Assembly: GCA_024641835.1 (NCBI GenBank)
Contig: JAHECH010000309.1
Coordinates: 1-5,894, forward strand
Source of the DNA: Deltaproteobacteria bacterium
Lineage (GTDB): Bacteria; Desulfobacterota; DSM-4660; Desulfatiglandales; HGW-15
Direction of reading: 5' to 3'
DNA length: 5,894 nt
The position numbers and the translations under genes are program-made. Of the stretch, positions 5,674-5,894 are shown piece by piece. The notes beneath the pieces were generated by a model. That model was not told the DNA's origin. It was given only the letters and a program-made list of their open reading frames with translations, and searched no databases. Within the stretch, counting starts at the first letter, position 1; every line of letters begins with the position of its first letter.

Positions 5674-5769
5674 TTGGACAGCTTTATTAATCGCCTCATA
5701 ATTAAGTGTACTCCTATGTATTATACTTTTTCGTCTCAGGTTGGGAATATAACGGATACAATCAGGTAA
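5674..5769 (+). pseudogene. 5' stub of the next operon gene, cut off by the IS630 element
   Basis: A frame starting at TTG 5674 behind a strong ribosome binding site reads MDSFINRLI for nine codons and then runs into sequence belonging to the insertion element, ending at TAA 5767-5769. Only the part before about 5700 would be original coding sequence. It is too short for family assignment. The 12-base spacing after the B subunit stop suggests it was another member of the same operon. Confidence 0.45.
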
Positions 5770-5892
5770 TTTTTTGACCAATTGCAGGTGGCTTGTCATA
5801 ACCTTATGAAGTCGCCCTGTTGAATTGATAGACTTCCGGCCAACAGCATCGTTCTTCAGATCGTTCCAGACCCTCTCATGTGGATTGAGTTC
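5701..5892 (-). CDS. IS630-family transposase, C-terminal part (5' end outside window)
   Basis: On the minus strand the frame entering at 5892 reads ELNPHERVWNDLKNDAVGRK and continues to a basic tail (PNLRRKSIIHRSTLN). The LNPHERVWNDLK stretch is the signature around the third acidic residue (Glu) of the DDE catalytic triad of IS630 transposases (usual form LNPIExxWxxLK). The native protein probably ended at the element boundary near 5701. Here the codon across the junction is TAT, so the frame has no stop and stays open, antisense to the upstream gene, down to 5458. The direction is opposite to the metabolic operon. Confidence 0.7.
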
Positions 5893-5894
5893 TG
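5701..5894 (-). mobile_element. IS630-family insertion sequence, one end only
   Basis: The sequence from the window edge back to about 5701 encodes the C-terminal end of an IS630-type transposase on the minus strand. IS630 elements duplicate a TA dinucleotide; a TA at 5699-5700 adjoins the likely end, which reads ATTAAGTGTACTCC on the plus strand. The boundary is inferred, because the other terminus lies outside the window and the inverted repeat cannot be compared. Confidence 0.6.

Overview
The window shows a run of plus-strand genes for CoA-thioester metabolism, probably from an anaerobic bacterium. Strong Shine-Dalgarno sites (AGGAGG type) before nearly every gene, a moderate GC content, and no oxygenase suggest a Firmicute of the Clostridia/Peptococcaceae kind. 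This is inference: no rRNA or other marker gene is present.

Layout. (1) 1-705: the 3' part of a short-chain dehydrogenase/reductase (SDR) gene that has lost every catalytic motif, resembling the pseudoenzyme subunit BbsC of anaerobic toluene degradation. (2) 733-1173: a DUF35 zinc-ribbon/OB-fold protein. (3) 1177-2253: an archaeal-type HMG-CoA synthase homologue in which the Glu, Cys and His of the active site are all replaced. (4) 2269-3459: an SCP-x-type thiolase with an intact active site. These four are spaced by 27, 3 and 15 bases and look like one operon. (5) After a 189-base gap come two class I CoA-transferase-fold subunits (3649-4554 and 4858-5661). The B subunit lacks the catalytic Glu of glutaconate CoA-transferase, and the pair resembles the ring-cleaving hydrolase IpdAB of cholesterol catabolism more than a true transferase. 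(6) A 276-base non-coding, MITE-like element (4559-4834) sits between the two subunit genes, flanked by a perfect 9-base duplication. Removing it restores an 18-base gap with a normal ribosome binding site. (7) Past 5661, a next gene seems to begin at a TTG and is broken after about nine codons by the end of an IS630-family element whose transposase runs on the minus strand off the window.

Working together (inference): DUF35, HMG-CoA-synthase-like protein and thiolase probably form one complex like the archaeal thiolase/HMGCS/DUF35 assembly, but with the synthase reduced to a scaffold. The functional parallel is the toluene thiolase BbsAB (thiolase plus DUF35). The SDR fragment would be the non-catalytic half of a heteromeric hydroxyacyl-CoA dehydrogenase whose active partner probably lies upstream. 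The IpdAB-like pair would hydrolyse a C-C bond in a (possibly cyclic) oxoacyl-CoA, and the thiolase would release an acyl-CoA. The substrate cannot be read from the sequence; an aromatic, alicyclic or steroid-like compound is plausible. The most notable feature is that three of six proteins have lost the catalytic residues of their parent family while remaining intact, in-frame genes.
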